Part shown: one piece after another, positions 36,735-45,432 of the stretch | Layout of the letters: each line of letters begins with the position of its first letter | Numbering within the stretch: position 1 is the stretch's first letter | Source: Skermanella stibiiresistens SB22 | Lineage (GTDB): Bacteria > Pseudomonadota > Alphaproteobacteria > Azospirillales > Azospirillaceae | DNA length: 64,000 nucleotides | Reading direction: 5' to 3' | NCBI RefSeq assembly: GCF_000576635.1 | Contig: NZ_AVFL01000006.1 | Location: 124,001 to 188,000 of the forward strand | Notes under the pieces: generated by a model | What the model was told of the DNA's origin: nothing | The model's input: only the letters and a program-made list of their open reading frames with translations | The model's database searches: none | Position numbers and translations under genes: made by a program

Positions 36735-37634
36735 ATGGAGTCACCGGAAACAATTCCGGGACGATGGGGAGTCGTGCGTGCGGAATGGCTGTTCCACCCG
36801 GATGTCGGGGTGGACGAGTTCGCGCTGCTCGCCTGCCTCGCCACATACCAGGACAAGCGGGGCTTCTGCTGGCCGAGCCAGACGACCCTGGCGACCCGGC
36901 TCAAGCGGTCGCGGCCCTGGATCATCAAGGTGCTGAACAGGCTGGTGGAGTTGGGCCTGATCGAACGGACCCGCCGCGTCAGGGATGACGGCGGCCTGCG
37001 GTCCTGCCTGTACCGCATCGTGCCGGAGGCCGAAAAAGCCCTCGAACAGGCGGGTCCTGAGGGTGACAGGGGATGTCCCACCGGTGACACGAATCAGGAC
37101 CATCCGATTCAAGAAACCCTCTCTCTTCCGCGCGGCTCCGCCGCCGATGAGCCGGAGCACTCGATCGACGCGCCTAGGCGGATCGCGAAACAAGTCCCCA
37201 TCGACTGGCGGCCCAGCGAGGAGGATCTGGCCTGGGCCGCCGAAACCCACCCCGCTATCGACGCGGCCGCGCTGACCGAGGCGTTCGTCACGGGCTGCGG
37301 CGCCAAGGGCTATCGCTACATCGACGTCGGCTGCGCGTGGCGCGGCTGGTTCGCCAATCAGCAACGGTGGAAACAGGAGCGGGAAAATGGGAGCCATGAT
37401 CGCCAAGCGCGACGTCCGAACGAGCGCGCGGGTACTGGATCGGTCCGGAGCGACCGTGACGCGGTTTCCGGCCAGCGTACCGGTAACGCCCGCGCAGGGC
37501 ACCAACGCGCCGGAGGCGAGCGACGTCAAGGCGATCCGGGTCTCGCCGAACGCAACGCCTCTGCGGCGGACGCTTGCCTTGAGCGACTCATGGCACGACG
37601 AGCCCGGCATTCACCTGCCGGAGCGGGTCCGTGA
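36735..37634 (+). CDS. Helix-turn-helix plasmid/phage-type replication accessory protein
   Basis: A 299-residue frame. Residues about 10-95 form a winged HTH (FALLACLATYQDKRGFCWPS, then TTLATRLKRSRPWIIKVLNR), like HTH_36 and phage replisome-organiser proteins. A linker leads to a short helical domain at 155-218 (EDLAWAAETHPAIDAAALTE to GCAWRGWFANQQRWKQER). The remaining 80 residues are Arg/Gly/Ala-rich, look like out-of-frame sequence, and overlap the next gene by 248 bases. The natural end is probably near 37390 with the stop lost. The ATG at 36735 follows GGAGAGAG. A role in helicase loading or copy control is only suggested by position. Confidence 0.7.
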   Translation: MESPETIPGRWGVVRAEWLFHPDVGVDEFALLACLATYQDKRGFCWPSQTTLATRLKRSRPWIIKVLNRLVELGLIERTRRVRDDGGLRSCLYRIVPEAEKALEQAGPEGDRGCPTGDTNQDHPIQETLSLPRGSAADEPEHSIDAPRRIAKQVPIDWRPSEEDLAWAAETHPAIDAAALTEAFVTGCGAKGYRYIDVGCAWRGWFANQQRWKQERENGSHDRQARRPNERAGTGSVRSDRDAVSGQRTGNARAGHQRAGGERRQGDPGLAERNASAADACLERLMARRARHSPAGAGP

Positions 37635-38073
37635 CGAACTTGAGCGCCACCTGCCCGCCGCCATCGAAACCGCCCGGCTGGAGCTGGAGCCCGGTGACCC
37701 GCGCGAGGTGCTGGCGTCGCTGACGGCGCTGGCCAGCCGGCGTGGCTTCGAGATGCCTGCGGGGATCGGCCTGGACCTCGACATCGAGATCATGTCGGAA
37801 TGGCCGCGTGATCTGTTCGTCAAGGCGTTCCGGGCCATCTGGGAGAGCTTCCGCTATCGCCGGATGCCGGAGGTCGCCGACTTCAGGGCCCATATCGAGA
37901 CGGACCTCACCGAGCGCCACGCGCGGCTTGCGCGGTTGGAGGGCGTCCGCCTCCGGATGGAGACGATCCGATTGCGGGAACGCTGGGACACCGACAGCCG
38001 CGAGCGGCGGCGCCAGACGGCTGCGGCCGGCTCGCCTCAGCAGAAGTCGAAATCCGCTCCCTCGTCGGCCTGA
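37387..38073 (+). CDS. Hypothetical plasmid protein, helical and charged
   Basis: A 228-residue protein that I do not recognise. The first 75 residues are polar and probably disordered. From about 80 there are helices: LPERVRDELERHLPAAIETA, REVLASLTALASRRG, and WPRDLFVKAFRAIWESFRYR followed by FRAHIETDLTERHARLARLE. The last part resembles replication-associated or phage accessory proteins that have a WPxDL...FRY block. The ATG at 37387 has GGAGCGGG just upstream. It overlaps the previous frame by 248 bases and the convergent dehydratase gene by 37 bases. A role in plasmid replication is inferred from position only. Confidence 0.6.
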   Translation: MGAMIAKRDVRTSARVLDRSGATVTRFPASVPVTPAQGTNAPEASDVKAIRVSPNATPLRRTLALSDSWHDEPGIHLPERVRDELERHLPAAIETARLELEPGDPREVLASLTALASRRGFEMPAGIGLDLDIEIMSEWPRDLFVKAFRAIWESFRYRRMPEVADFRAHIETDLTERHARLARLEGVRLRMETIRLRERWDTDSRERRRQTAAAGSPQQKSKSAPSSA

Positions 38074-39737
38074 AGGACATGATCGTTGTACAGCCTGTCA
38101 TAGCCGCGCCGCCGCTTGACGTCGGGCGCCATCAAGTCGGCCCTCCGCCTGTCCAACTCCTCGGGGGACACCAGCAGGTCGAGCCGGTGTTCCGAGACGC
38201 TGATGCGGACCCGGTCACCTGTGCGGGCCAGCCCGAGCGGGCCTCCGACGGCCGCTTCCGGGGCCACGTGCAGGACGATCGCGCCATAGGCCGTTCCCGA
38301 CATCCGGGCATCGGAGATCCGAAGCATGTCCTTGACCCCGGCCTTCGCCAGCTTGCGCGGGATGGGCAGGTAACCAGCCTCCGGCATACCCGAATCGCTC
38401 TTGGGGCCGGCGTTCTGGAGGATCAGGATGTCGTCCGCCGACACGTCAAGGTCGGGATCGTCGATCCGCTCCGCCAAGTCCTGGAGCGAACCGAAGACGA
38501 CGGCGCGGCCCTCGTGTTCCATCAGCCTGGGATCGGCCGCCGCCCGCTTGACCACCGCTCCGCGCGGCGCCAGCGAGCCGAACACCGCGACCAGTCCGCC
38601 TTGGGGATCGACCGGCTCGGCCCGCGACTTGATGACTGTCCTGTCCACCGGGTCGATCATCGGCGCGTCGATCAACTCGCCCAAGGTCTGGCCCGTGACG
38701 GTCAGCGCGTCCCGCTCCATCAGCCCGCCCAACTCCTTCAGGATCGCCGGGACACCACCGGCGGCGAACAGGTCCTCCATGTAATGGGGTCCGACCGGCT
38801 TGAGGTTGACCAGCACGGGCGTCTCGTCGGACAGCCGGTTGAACTCGTGGAGATCCACCTGGATGCCGGCGCGCCGCGCGATCGCGGTCAGGTGCAGCAG
38901 GGCGTTGGTCGATCCGCTCAGCGCCAGCAGCATGCGCAGGGCGTTGCGGATCGCGGCCGGGGTGATGATCCGGCTGGGCGTCAGGTCGGAGCCGATCAGC
39001 TCGACCGCCCGCTTGCCGGTCGCCTCGGCCATGCGCAGGCGGTCGGAGTGGACGGCGGGGATCGCAGCGCAGCCGGGCAGGCTCATGCCGAGCGTCTCGG
39101 TCAGGCATGCCATGGTCGACGCCGTGCCCATCACGGCGCAGGTGCCCGCCGTGGTGGCCAGCCTGCCCTCGACCGTCTCGATCTCCTCCGCGTCCACCTC
39201 GCCAGCGCGGAACTTCGCCCAGAAGCGGCGGCAATCGGTGCAGGCGCCCAGACGTTCGCCGCGATGCCGCCCCGTCGACATGGGGCCCGCCACCAACTGG
39301 ATCGCGGGGATGTCCGCCGAGATCGCGCCCATCAGCTGGGCCGGCACGGTCTTGTCGCAGCCGCCCATCAGGACCACGCTGTCCATCGGCTGGGCGCGGA
39401 TCATCTCCTCCGTGTCCATCGCCATCAGATTGCGAAACTTCAGGCTGGTCGGGCTGGTGAACACCTCGCCCAGCGAGATCGTGGGAAACTCCAGCGGCAA
39501 GGCCCCAGCCATCAGCACGCCGCGCTTGACCGCCTCCAGCAGCTCCGGAAAGTGCCGGTGGCAGTTGTTGAAGCCCGACGGCGTGTAGGCGATGCCGACC
39601 ACCGGCCGGCCCAACGCCTCGGTCGAGTAGCCTTGCGACTTGGCGAAGGAGCGTCGTAGATACGCCGCGAAGTCGGGATCGCCGTAATTGGTCGGGCTGC
39701 CGGCGATGCCTCGGCCGGTGTCACTCTTCTTGGTCAC
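38037..39737 (-). CDS. IlvD/Edd-family sugar-acid dehydratase (second paralogue)
   Basis: A 566-residue iron-sulfur dehydratase. Cluster cysteines lie in GFNNCHRHF (C59), VLMGGCDKTVP (C126) and TTAGTCAVMGTAST (C199). It differs from the arabonate dehydratase at 11723 by a shorter C-terminus ending GADFDFC and by the extra segment GERLGACTDCRRFWAKF, found in many sugar-acid dehydratases of unknown specificity. GTG 39737 has AAGG 8 bases upstream. It stands alone, converging on a plasmid gene with 37 bases of overlap, which suggests insertion of a metabolic gene next to the replicon core. True IlvD is possible but less likely. Confidence 0.85.
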   Translation of the reverse strand: MTKKSDTGRGIAGSPTNYGDPDFAAYLRRSFAKSQGYSTEALGRPVVGIAYTPSGFNNCHRHFPELLEAVKRGVLMAGALPLEFPTISLGEVFTSPTSLKFRNLMAMDTEEMIRAQPMDSVVLMGGCDKTVPAQLMGAISADIPAIQLVAGPMSTGRHRGERLGACTDCRRFWAKFRAGEVDAEEIETVEGRLATTAGTCAVMGTASTMACLTETLGMSLPGCAAIPAVHSDRLRMAEATGKRAVELIGSDLTPSRIITPAAIRNALRMLLALSGSTNALLHLTAIARRAGIQVDLHEFNRLSDETPVLVNLKPVGPHYMEDLFAAGGVPAILKELGGLMERDALTVTGQTLGELIDAPMIDPVDRTVIKSRAEPVDPQGGLVAVFGSLAPRGAVVKRAAADPRLMEHEGRAVVFGSLQDLAERIDDPDLDVSADDILILQNAGPKSDSGMPEAGYLPIPRKLAKAGVKDMLRISDARMSGTAYGAIVLHVAPEAAVGGPLGLARTGDRVRISVSEHRLDLLVSPEELDRRRADLMAPDVKRRRGYDRLYNDHVLQADEGADFDFC

Positions 39738-39844
39738 GTGTTCGCCTTTCCGCTCTCAGGGAGGTGAGCCGCCTTCGGCCTCCATGATAGCGATGAAATC
39801 ACGCCAGCGCATGCGTTGGCGTGATGTGGCCTGGGGCGAGGCGA

Positions 39845-40534
39845 TCACGATGGGCTTGTGTTGGCGATCCATCCGCGAAACGAAAAAGCGGCGTAGAACA
39901 GCGCGACATCGATGAAGCCGGCTTCGCGCAGCAGTTCCTCCTCGTCGGCGGGCAGGAGCAGCGGCAGGCGGTCGACCATCATCCTGCCAGTGGCCTTGGC
40001 CTTCGCCCAATCGAGGGCGGAGCGATCGCCGAAGGCGGCCGAGCGCGCCATCCAACGTTCGGTGTCGCCGTCTGGCGGCGAGTGGTGGGCGACCACCAAT
40101 GTTGCGCCCGGTTTCAAGCGGCGACGGATTTCCCGCAGCGTCTGCAGGCGCGCGGATCGATCGAGGAAATGCAGCACGAGAAGGCACGTCGCCCCGTCGA
40201 ATGGACCAGCCGATGCCTGATCGACCGTGCCCATCACGAAATCGATGCGATCCGCGAAGGGCGAGACGGCTTGGCGCGCGAGGTCCAGCATCGCGGGCGA
40301 TGGATCGACGCCGGTGAAGCGCCAGTCCGGCTGTGCCTCGGCCATGGCCTTGATTTCCAGCCCGCCCCCGGCGCCGACGACGAGCATATGCGCCTCACCC
40401 ATTGCTTTCTCAGCAAGGAGCAGCGTCACCATGCGATGGAGATCGGCCAATCCCGGTACCTTGCGTGGGGTTTCCACCGCGTAGGACGCGACGGCGTCCG
40501 GGTTGGCGAATGGCGAGGGATCATGTCGGGTCAT
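39845..40534 (-). CDS. Class I SAM-dependent methyltransferase
   Basis: A 229-residue methyltransferase. Motif I is [20 protein letters not shown], the acidic loop is [18 protein letters not shown], and [20 protein letters not shown] is the usual post-motif region. The conserved N-terminal segment [20 protein letters not shown] is seen in small-molecule methyltransferases. ATG 40534 overlaps the Rrf2 stop as ATGA, so the two are cotranscribed. Rrf2 and methyltransferase pairs are common and often respond to stress or toxic compounds. Acceptor unknown. Confidence 0.88.
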   Translation of the reverse strand: MTRHDPSPFANPDAVASYAVETPRKVPGLADLHRMVTLLLAEKAMGEAHMLVVGAGGGLEIKAMAEAQPDWRFTGVDPSPAMLDLARQAVSPFADRIDFVMGTVDQASAGPFDGATCLLVLHFLDRSARLQTLREIRRRLKPGATLVVAHHSPPDGDTERWMARSAAFGDRSALDWAKAKATGRMMVDRLPLLLPADEEELLREAGFIDVALFYAAFSFRGWIANTSPS

Positions 40535-40995
40535 GCCGCGTGACCTGACTCTAGATCGATGAATTTGCCGCTCGTCACCATGCGGGCGTGGAAATCGGCG
40601 CTCAGCGCCGCGAGGGTAACAGCGCCGAAGCGGTTGAGCAGCAGCGCGGTGGCATCTTGAAAGGCGCTGTTCAGCGCGGCGTTGACCGCCTGTTCGACCA
40701 GGCAGCCTGGTGTTTCCGTACGGTTGGCCATGGCGAACAGCTCAGGCGAGCCAAGCGCCGCATACACATCGCGCAACGTGATGTCGGCAAGATCACGGGC
40801 GATGGTCCAGCCACCGCCATGCCCCTTTTCCGAGTGAACGAATCCAGCATCACGCAAGCCCGCCATGATCCGGCGGATGACCACCGGGTTGGTCCGCATC
40901 GCCTTGGCCATCGCTTCCGATGTGACCGGCGCATCCGCTTCGGCCATGTGGAGCAGGACGTGAAGCACGCCCGACAGTCTGCTATCCCGTTTCAT
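40531..40995 (-). CDS. Rrf2-family transcriptional regulator without a cysteine cluster
   Basis: A 154-residue regulator. Its N-terminal wHTH ([20 protein letters not shown]) is followed by the Rrf2 [20 protein letters not shown] wing and dimerisation helix. Iron-sulfur Rrf2 proteins (IscR, NsrR) have three clustered cysteines; here only one Cys is present, in TPGCLVEQ, so a YwnA/CymR-like metal-free type is more likely. The start codon lies inside the palindrome GTTTCATGAAAC (40989-41000), a candidate self-operator. It forms an operon with the methyltransferase. Confidence 0.88.
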   Translation of the reverse strand: MKRDSRLSGVLHVLLHMAEADAPVTSEAMAKAMRTNPVVIRRIMAGLRDAGFVHSEKGHGGGWTIARDLADITLRDVYAALGSPELFAMANRTETPGCLVEQAVNAALNSAFQDATALLLNRFGAVTLAALSADFHARMVTSGKFIDLESGHAA

Positions 40996-41000
40996 GAAAC
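40989..41000. promoter_or_regulatory. Palindrome over the Rrf2 start codon
   Basis: GTTTCATGAAAC is a perfect 12-base palindrome whose centre contains the minus-strand ATG of the Rrf2 gene. The overlapping ATGAAGTTTCAT stretch immediately upstream repeats the same half-sites. The remainder of 41001-41161 holds the start region of the antitoxin gene on the other strand. Confidence 0.5.
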
Positions 41001-41161
41001 TTCATATGTTGCGAGATGAGGGTAAAGTCAATCCGTCGCCAAGCTCGTGTCGCGATGACGACAACCTTCAAGCCGCCCGTATCTCCGCTCCGTCGACCGC
41101 CTACGTCACATTGACAGAGACAGACAATGTAACACAGTGAGGTCATACACTGGAGGTCGCC

Positions 41162-41407
41162 ATGAGTGTTGTGTCTGTTCGTTTGGATGCCGAGGTTCAA
41201 GCCGTTTTGGAAGAAGTCGCCGCGGCGTCTGGAATGGGGCTTTCCACATATTTGCGCCGCATGGCCGAGAGTGAGGCTCGACGGATCAAGCGTGAGCGGA
41301 TCCGAGCCCAAAGCCGAGCCGTGGCGGAATACATCGCGACCTCCGAGGATGCCCAAGCCTTCTGCGATGACTGGGGCACTCCAACAGCCGAGGGCGGTTC
41401 ACAATGA
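41162..41407 (+). CDS. Ribbon-helix-helix antitoxin-like protein
   Basis: An 81-residue protein beginning SVVSVRLDAEVQAVLEEVAA, an RHH strand and helix, then LSTYLRRMAESEARRIKRER. The acidic tail SEDAQAFCDDWG is where MazE-type antitoxins contact the toxin. ATG 41162 follows GGAGG with 5-base spacing. Its stop overlaps the MazF-like start as ATGA. Because the toxin is frameshifted the antitoxin may be an orphan. Confidence 0.78.
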   Translation: MSVVSVRLDAEVQAVLEEVAAASGMGLSTYLRRMAESEARRIKRERIRAQSRAVAEYIATSEDAQAFCDDWGTPTAEGGSQ

Positions 41408-41689
41408 AGCTGACCGCTGGTCAGATCGTTTTGGTGTATTGGCGCGACGCTTTGCCGAAGGAGGCCAAGAAACGTGGGCAACCGGCAATAGTGGTGGAGG
41501 ATAGCGAACTCTTTGACGAAGCCTATGCCAATGTGGTTCTTGTCCCACTTGCCGAAGATCCACGCACTCGCTCACCATGTCACGGCCACATCGAAAACGC
41601 GCATCATGCGTGTCACCGGATCCCGAATTCTGCCAGAACAGTTGCGGCAAATCAGGCTACTGATCGCGCTCACCGTAGGCGTCGAATGA
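41404..41689 (+). pseudogene. MazF/PemK-type toxin gene broken by a frameshift
   Basis: The first part reads as a MazF family start: LTAGQIVLVYWRDALPKEAK, RGQPAIVVEDSELFDEAY and VVLVPLAEDPRTRSP. Near 41570-41580 the family sequence jumps to the next frame, which continues VTATSKTRIMRVTGSRILPE and QLRQIRLLIALTVGVE and stops at 41687-41689. The original frame instead runs on to 41727 with unrelated His/Arg-rich sequence. A net change of +1 base explains this. The toxin is therefore probably inactive, unless it is a sequencing error or is recovered by programmed frameshifting. Confidence 0.75.
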
Positions 41690-41711
41690 GGGACTGGCCG
41701 AAATCGCGGGA

Positions 41712-42245
41712 TCATCTGATGGGCTGAACGTCGAGACCGAATTCGGCGGCGCTGGATTTCAGCCAGTGGACGAAGCTGGCGGCGTAGCTGCGCGGTACCG
41801 CCAGCCGGAAGGTCGGGGCGGCGTCGGCAAGCCATAGGGTGACGCCGATGTGGCTGATCACCGTCACCGCCGAAGTCCCCACGGGGAACACGCTTGCGTG
41901 CAGGTCGAGCGCCACGCCCTTGGCCAGCGTCCGGCGCGCGTCGGGTCCCGACAGGTCGATCACCACATAGGCGTCGCTCTGGTCGGTGACGGCGCCCGAA
42001 CGCCTCAACGCGGCTTCCAGGTCCACTCCGTCGCGGCCCTCGGCGATGGCGAGCCAGCGGCCCGGTCCCGTGCCGATCAGCGTGATCCCGTCATCAATGG
42101 CGGGGGCGTCTCCGCCCTCCCCTTTTAGCCTCGCGAGGGTGGCGAGCGCCACGCCGGTGACGACGCGGACCGTCACACCGGCGCGGCCGTCGGGCATGCC
42201 GTGGCGGCCCGGTTCGAGGCCCGGTTCGAGGAGGATGTCAGACAC
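41712..42245 (-). CDS. mgdD: N-methylglutamate dehydrogenase subunit D (SoxG/sarcosine oxidase gamma-like)
   Basis: The 177-residue gamma-type subunit. It resembles SoxG in GRWLAIAEGRDGVDLEAALR and in ARRTLAKGVALDLHASVFPV followed by SHIGVTLWLADA. The GTG at 42245 overlaps the SoxA-like stop by 8 bases. In this operon, downstream of mgs and gmaS genes, SoxBDAG-like subunits are expected to oxidise N-methylglutamate rather than sarcosine. It is the last gene of the operon and converges on the frameshifted toxin. Confidence 0.85.
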   Translation of the reverse strand: MSDILLEPGLEPGRHGMPDGRAGVTVRVVTGVALATLARLKGEGGDAPAIDDGITLIGTGPGRWLAIAEGRDGVDLEAALRRSGAVTDQSDAYVVIDLSGPDARRTLAKGVALDLHASVFPVGTSAVTVISHIGVTLWLADAAPTFRLAVPRSYAASFVHWLKSSAAEFGLDVQPIR

Positions 42246-45189
42246 GGAGCTTGTCCCCCTGGGGATCGACGAAAACGGGATGGCACACTTCGACCTCGAT
42301 ATCGGCGTTCCGGACCGGATCGACCGCGCGGACCCGCTCGCCGATCCGGTCCGGCCCATCGGACAGCAGTCCCAGGCCGATCCAGTGCCCCACTGTCGGC
42401 GAATAGGCGACCGAGGTCATGTGGCCCTGGTCGTTGGCTGCCACCGCGTCCGCGCCCATGGGTATGAAATGGGCGCCGCCACGCAGCCGCTGGGCCGGGT
42501 CGACTGGACGGAATCCCACCAGCGCCGGCCGCTTCGGATCGGTCAGGCCGGGGCGCTGGCTCAAGGCCCGGCCGATGAAGTCCTTTTTCTTGGACATCAT
42601 GCGGCCAAGCCCGAGGTCCGCGGCGGTGGTCTGGCCGTTCAGCTCGTTGCCGGCGGCGTGGCCCTTCTCGATCCGCATGACGCCCAGCGCCTCGGTGCCA
42701 TAGGGCGTGGCGCCCGCCGCCAGCAGCGCCTCGGCCAGTCCGACGCCGTGGCGGGCGGGCACGGCGATCTCGTAGGCCAGTTCGCCCGAGAAGGAGATGC
42801 GGAACAGCCGGGCCCGCGTGCCGCCCAGCACCGTCGCCTCGCCGGCGGCCATGAACGGAAAGGCCTCGTTCGACAGGTCGAACGGCGCGTCGACGATCCC
42901 GGCCAAGACCTCGCGCGCCTTGGGTCCGGCGATCGAGAGCTGGGCCCACTGCTCCGAGACCGAGGCGAGCTGGACATCGAGTTCCGGCCACAGCACCTGC
43001 AGGCAGAACTCCAGGTGCTGGTACACCTTGGCGGCGTTCGCGGTTGTGGTGGTCATGATGAAGTGGTCCGGCCCCAGCCGCGAAGTCGTGCCATCGTCCA
43101 TCACCATGCCGTCCTCCCGCAGCATGACGCCATAGCGTGCCTTGCCGACGCCCAGGGTGGACCACGCGTTGATGTAGACGCGGTCAAGCAGCGTTCCGGC
43201 GTCGGGCCCCTGGATATCGATCTTGCCCAGGGTCGAGACGTCGCAGAACCCAACGCCGGACCGCACGGCCAGGACCTCACGGTTGACCGTCTCCAGCCAG
43301 TCGGCCTCCCCCGGCTTGGGATAGTATTGGGCGCGCAGCCACGCCCCCGCCTCGACGAACACGGCACCCTGGCGCTCGGCCCAAGCGTGGGTGGGCGTCA
43401 GCCGGGTCGGCCGGAACTCCCGGCCCCGGTGATGGCCGGCCAGCGCGCCGATCGCGACCGGGGTGTAGGGCGGACGGAAGACGGTGGTGCCGGTCTGGGG
43501 GATGCCCTTGCCGGTCAGCGCCGCCATGATGGCGAGCCCCGTCAGGTTGGAGGTCTTGCCCTGGTCGGTCGCCATGCCCAGCGTGGTGTAGCGCTTGAGA
43601 TGCTCGACCGCGCGGAACCCCTCGCGGTGGGCGATGGCGATGTCCTTGGCGGTGACGTCGTTCTGAAGGTCGACGAAGGCGGCGCCCTTCGACTCCGCGA
43701 CATGCCAGAAGGCGGTGACGCGGCGCGGCTCGTCTTCAGTCCGGGGAGTCGCGGGGAGCGTGGCGCGGATGCTGAGGTCGCCCAGCGCCGCGATGGCGGC
43801 CCCAGCGCCGCCCGACAGGCACTCCGACAGGCCGAACTTTCCGGCGGCCGCGCCCGCGACCGATAGGCCGGGAGGCGTCCGGTCGGGCACGAAGGCTGAT
43901 ATCTCCTCGTTCCAGACCGGGCGGTCGCCCAGGTGGCAGGTCATGTGGACGGTGGGGGACCAGCCGCCGGAAATCGCCAGAGTGTCGGCGGCGATCCGGG
44001 CGCGGTGACCGTCGGCCAGCACCTCGATCTCCCCGAGCAGTTTGCCGGAGGTTCCGATCACGCGCGAGTTCGTCAGGACGCGGGCGCCGCCCTCCCTCAG
44101 GGGAGCCGTCAACGCCGGATCCACGGTGTCGCGGATGTCGATCACGGTCCGCACGGCGACCCCGGCCCGGAGCAGGTCGCGCGCCGCCAGCCAAGCGCCG
44201 TCGTTGTTGGCGAACACGGCCACGTCGTCACCGGCGGCGACCGCGTGCCGGTTGGCGTAGGTCCGGACCGCTCCCGCCAGCATGACGCCGGGGCGGTCGT
44301 TGCCGCCGAACACGATCGGGCGCTCGGTGGCGCCAGCCGCCAGCACGGCGCGCTTGGCGACGATCCGCCATAGGCGCTGACGGGGCTGGTGGGCCGGTGG
44401 TGTCGTCAGGTGGTCGGACACCCGCTCGACCGCGCCGTAGGTGCCGCCGTCGTAGACACCGAACACGGTGGTGCGCGCCATCACCGTCACGTCGGGGAAA
44501 CTGGCGAGTTCGGCGACAGCGCGGGCCGCCCAGTCGGCGCCGGGCCGGTCATCGATTAGGGGGTTGTCGGACAGCAGCCGACCACCGAGGCGGAAGTCCT
44601 CGTCCGCCAGGATGACGCGGGCACCGGCGCGGGCCGCCGTCAGTGCCGCCATCAGTCCGGCGGGGCCGGCGCCGATCACCAGCAGGTCGCAAAAGGCGTT
44701 GGCCTTCTCGTAGGTGTCCGGATCGGGCAGTCCCGACGCCGTGCCCAACCCGGCGGCCCGTCGTATCAGCGGCTCGTAGAGCTTTTCCCAGAACGCCGAC
44801 GGCCACATGAAGGTCTTATAATAGAAACCGGCGCCGAGCAGCGGGGCTACCAGGCGGTTGACCGCCATCAGGTCCAGGCCCAGCGAGGGCCAGCGGTTCT
44901 GGCTGGACGCCACCAGCCTGTCGTACAGCTCCACCGTGGTGGCGCGGGTGTTAGGCTCGCGCCGGGCGCCGGAACGTAGCTCGACCAGCGCGTTGGGCTC
45001 GTCCGGGCCCGCCGTCAGGATGCCGCGCGGGCGGTGGTACTTGAACGACCGGCCGACCAGCCGGACATCATTGGCCAGCAGGGCGGACGCCAGGGTGTCG
45101 CCCGCGTATCCTTTCAGCCGGCGGTCGTCGAACTCGAAGTCCAGCGGCTGGGAGCGGTCGATCAGCCCACCCTTGGCGAGGCGGCTCAT
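42238..45189 (-). CDS. mgdC: N-methylglutamate dehydrogenase subunit C (SoxA/sarcosine oxidase alpha-like)
   Basis: The 983-residue large subunit. The N-terminal ferredoxin-like part shows GRSFKYHRPRGILTAGPDEP. An NAD-type Rossmann motif follows, LLVIGAGPAGLMAALTAARA. The C-terminal third is a GcvT/folate-binding domain (GVGFCDVSTLGKIDIQGPDA to RIEKGHAAGNELNGQTT). Start ATG 45189 is set by the family N-terminus MSRLAKGGLIDRSQPLDFEF and its 4-base overlap with the SoxD-like gene. It would pass the one-carbon unit to tetrahydrofolate. Sarcosine oxidase alpha is the alternative label, but gmaS and mgs genes support mgdC. Confidence 0.92.
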   Translation of the reverse strand: MSRLAKGGLIDRSQPLDFEFDDRRLKGYAGDTLASALLANDVRLVGRSFKYHRPRGILTAGPDEPNALVELRSGARREPNTRATTVELYDRLVASSQNRWPSLGLDLMAVNRLVAPLLGAGFYYKTFMWPSAFWEKLYEPLIRRAAGLGTASGLPDPDTYEKANAFCDLLVIGAGPAGLMAALTAARAGARVILADEDFRLGGRLLSDNPLIDDRPGADWAARAVAELASFPDVTVMARTTVFGVYDGGTYGAVERVSDHLTTPPAHQPRQRLWRIVAKRAVLAAGATERPIVFGGNDRPGVMLAGAVRTYANRHAVAAGDDVAVFANNDGAWLAARDLLRAGVAVRTVIDIRDTVDPALTAPLREGGARVLTNSRVIGTSGKLLGEIEVLADGHRARIAADTLAISGGWSPTVHMTCHLGDRPVWNEEISAFVPDRTPPGLSVAGAAAGKFGLSECLSGGAGAAIAALGDLSIRATLPATPRTEDEPRRVTAFWHVAESKGAAFVDLQNDVTAKDIAIAHREGFRAVEHLKRYTTLGMATDQGKTSNLTGLAIMAALTGKGIPQTGTTVFRPPYTPVAIGALAGHHRGREFRPTRLTPTHAWAERQGAVFVEAGAWLRAQYYPKPGEADWLETVNREVLAVRSGVGFCDVSTLGKIDIQGPDAGTLLDRVYINAWSTLGVGKARYGVMLREDGMVMDDGTTSRLGPDHFIMTTTTANAAKVYQHLEFCLQVLWPELDVQLASVSEQWAQLSIAGPKAREVLAGIVDAPFDLSNEAFPFMAAGEATVLGGTRARLFRISFSGELAYEIAVPARHGVGLAEALLAAGATPYGTEALGVMRIEKGHAAGNELNGQTTAADLGLGRMMSKKKDFIGRALSQRPGLTDPKRPALVGFRPVDPAQRLRGGAHFIPMGADAVAANDQGHMTSVAYSPTVGHWIGLGLLSDGPDRIGERVRAVDPVRNADIEVEVCHPVFVDPQGDKLRV

Positions 45190-45431
45190 GCCGGCTCCTT
45201 GGCGAAGCGCGCGCCGGTGATCGCGTGGGTCCTGGTGTCGCGGGACACCACCAGCCAGCGGCGGCAGCCGGCGCCGTGGTACCACAACTCCTCGTGCGGC
45301 CCCGCCGGATTGTCGCGGATGTGGACCTGATCGAACGGGTCGCCGCCGTCGGGGCGGCGGGTCGTGGCGTCACCGAGATAGCCGAACTCGTGGGCGTCTC
45401 GGGTGCCGCAATAGGGACAGGGAATGCGCAT
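45186..45431 (-). CDS. mgdB: N-methylglutamate dehydrogenase subunit B (SoxD/sarcosine oxidase delta-like)
   Basis: An 81-residue zinc-binding subunit starting MRIPCPYCGTRDAHEFGYLG. The CxxC, the His of DAHEF and a Cys in HGAGCRRW form the zinc site seen in SoxD. ATG 45431 is one base from the end of mgdA. The ATGA overlap with mgdC (45186-45189) indicates coupled synthesis of the heterotetramer. Confidence 0.92.
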   Translation of the reverse strand: MRIPCPYCGTRDAHEFGYLGDATTRRPDGGDPFDQVHIRDNPAGPHEELWYHGAGCRRWLVVSRDTRTHAITGARFAKEPA

Positions 45432-45432
45432 G

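Noticed and set aside
39756-40187. 143-residue minus-strand frame overlapping the methyltransferase
   Set aside because: It is a shadow frame; the methyltransferase in the overlapping frame has clear SAM-binding motifs.
40989-41000. Possible parS centromere
   Set aside because: GTTTCATGAAAC resembles the ends of the chromosomal parS consensus but lacks its central bases and sits on the Rrf2 start codon.
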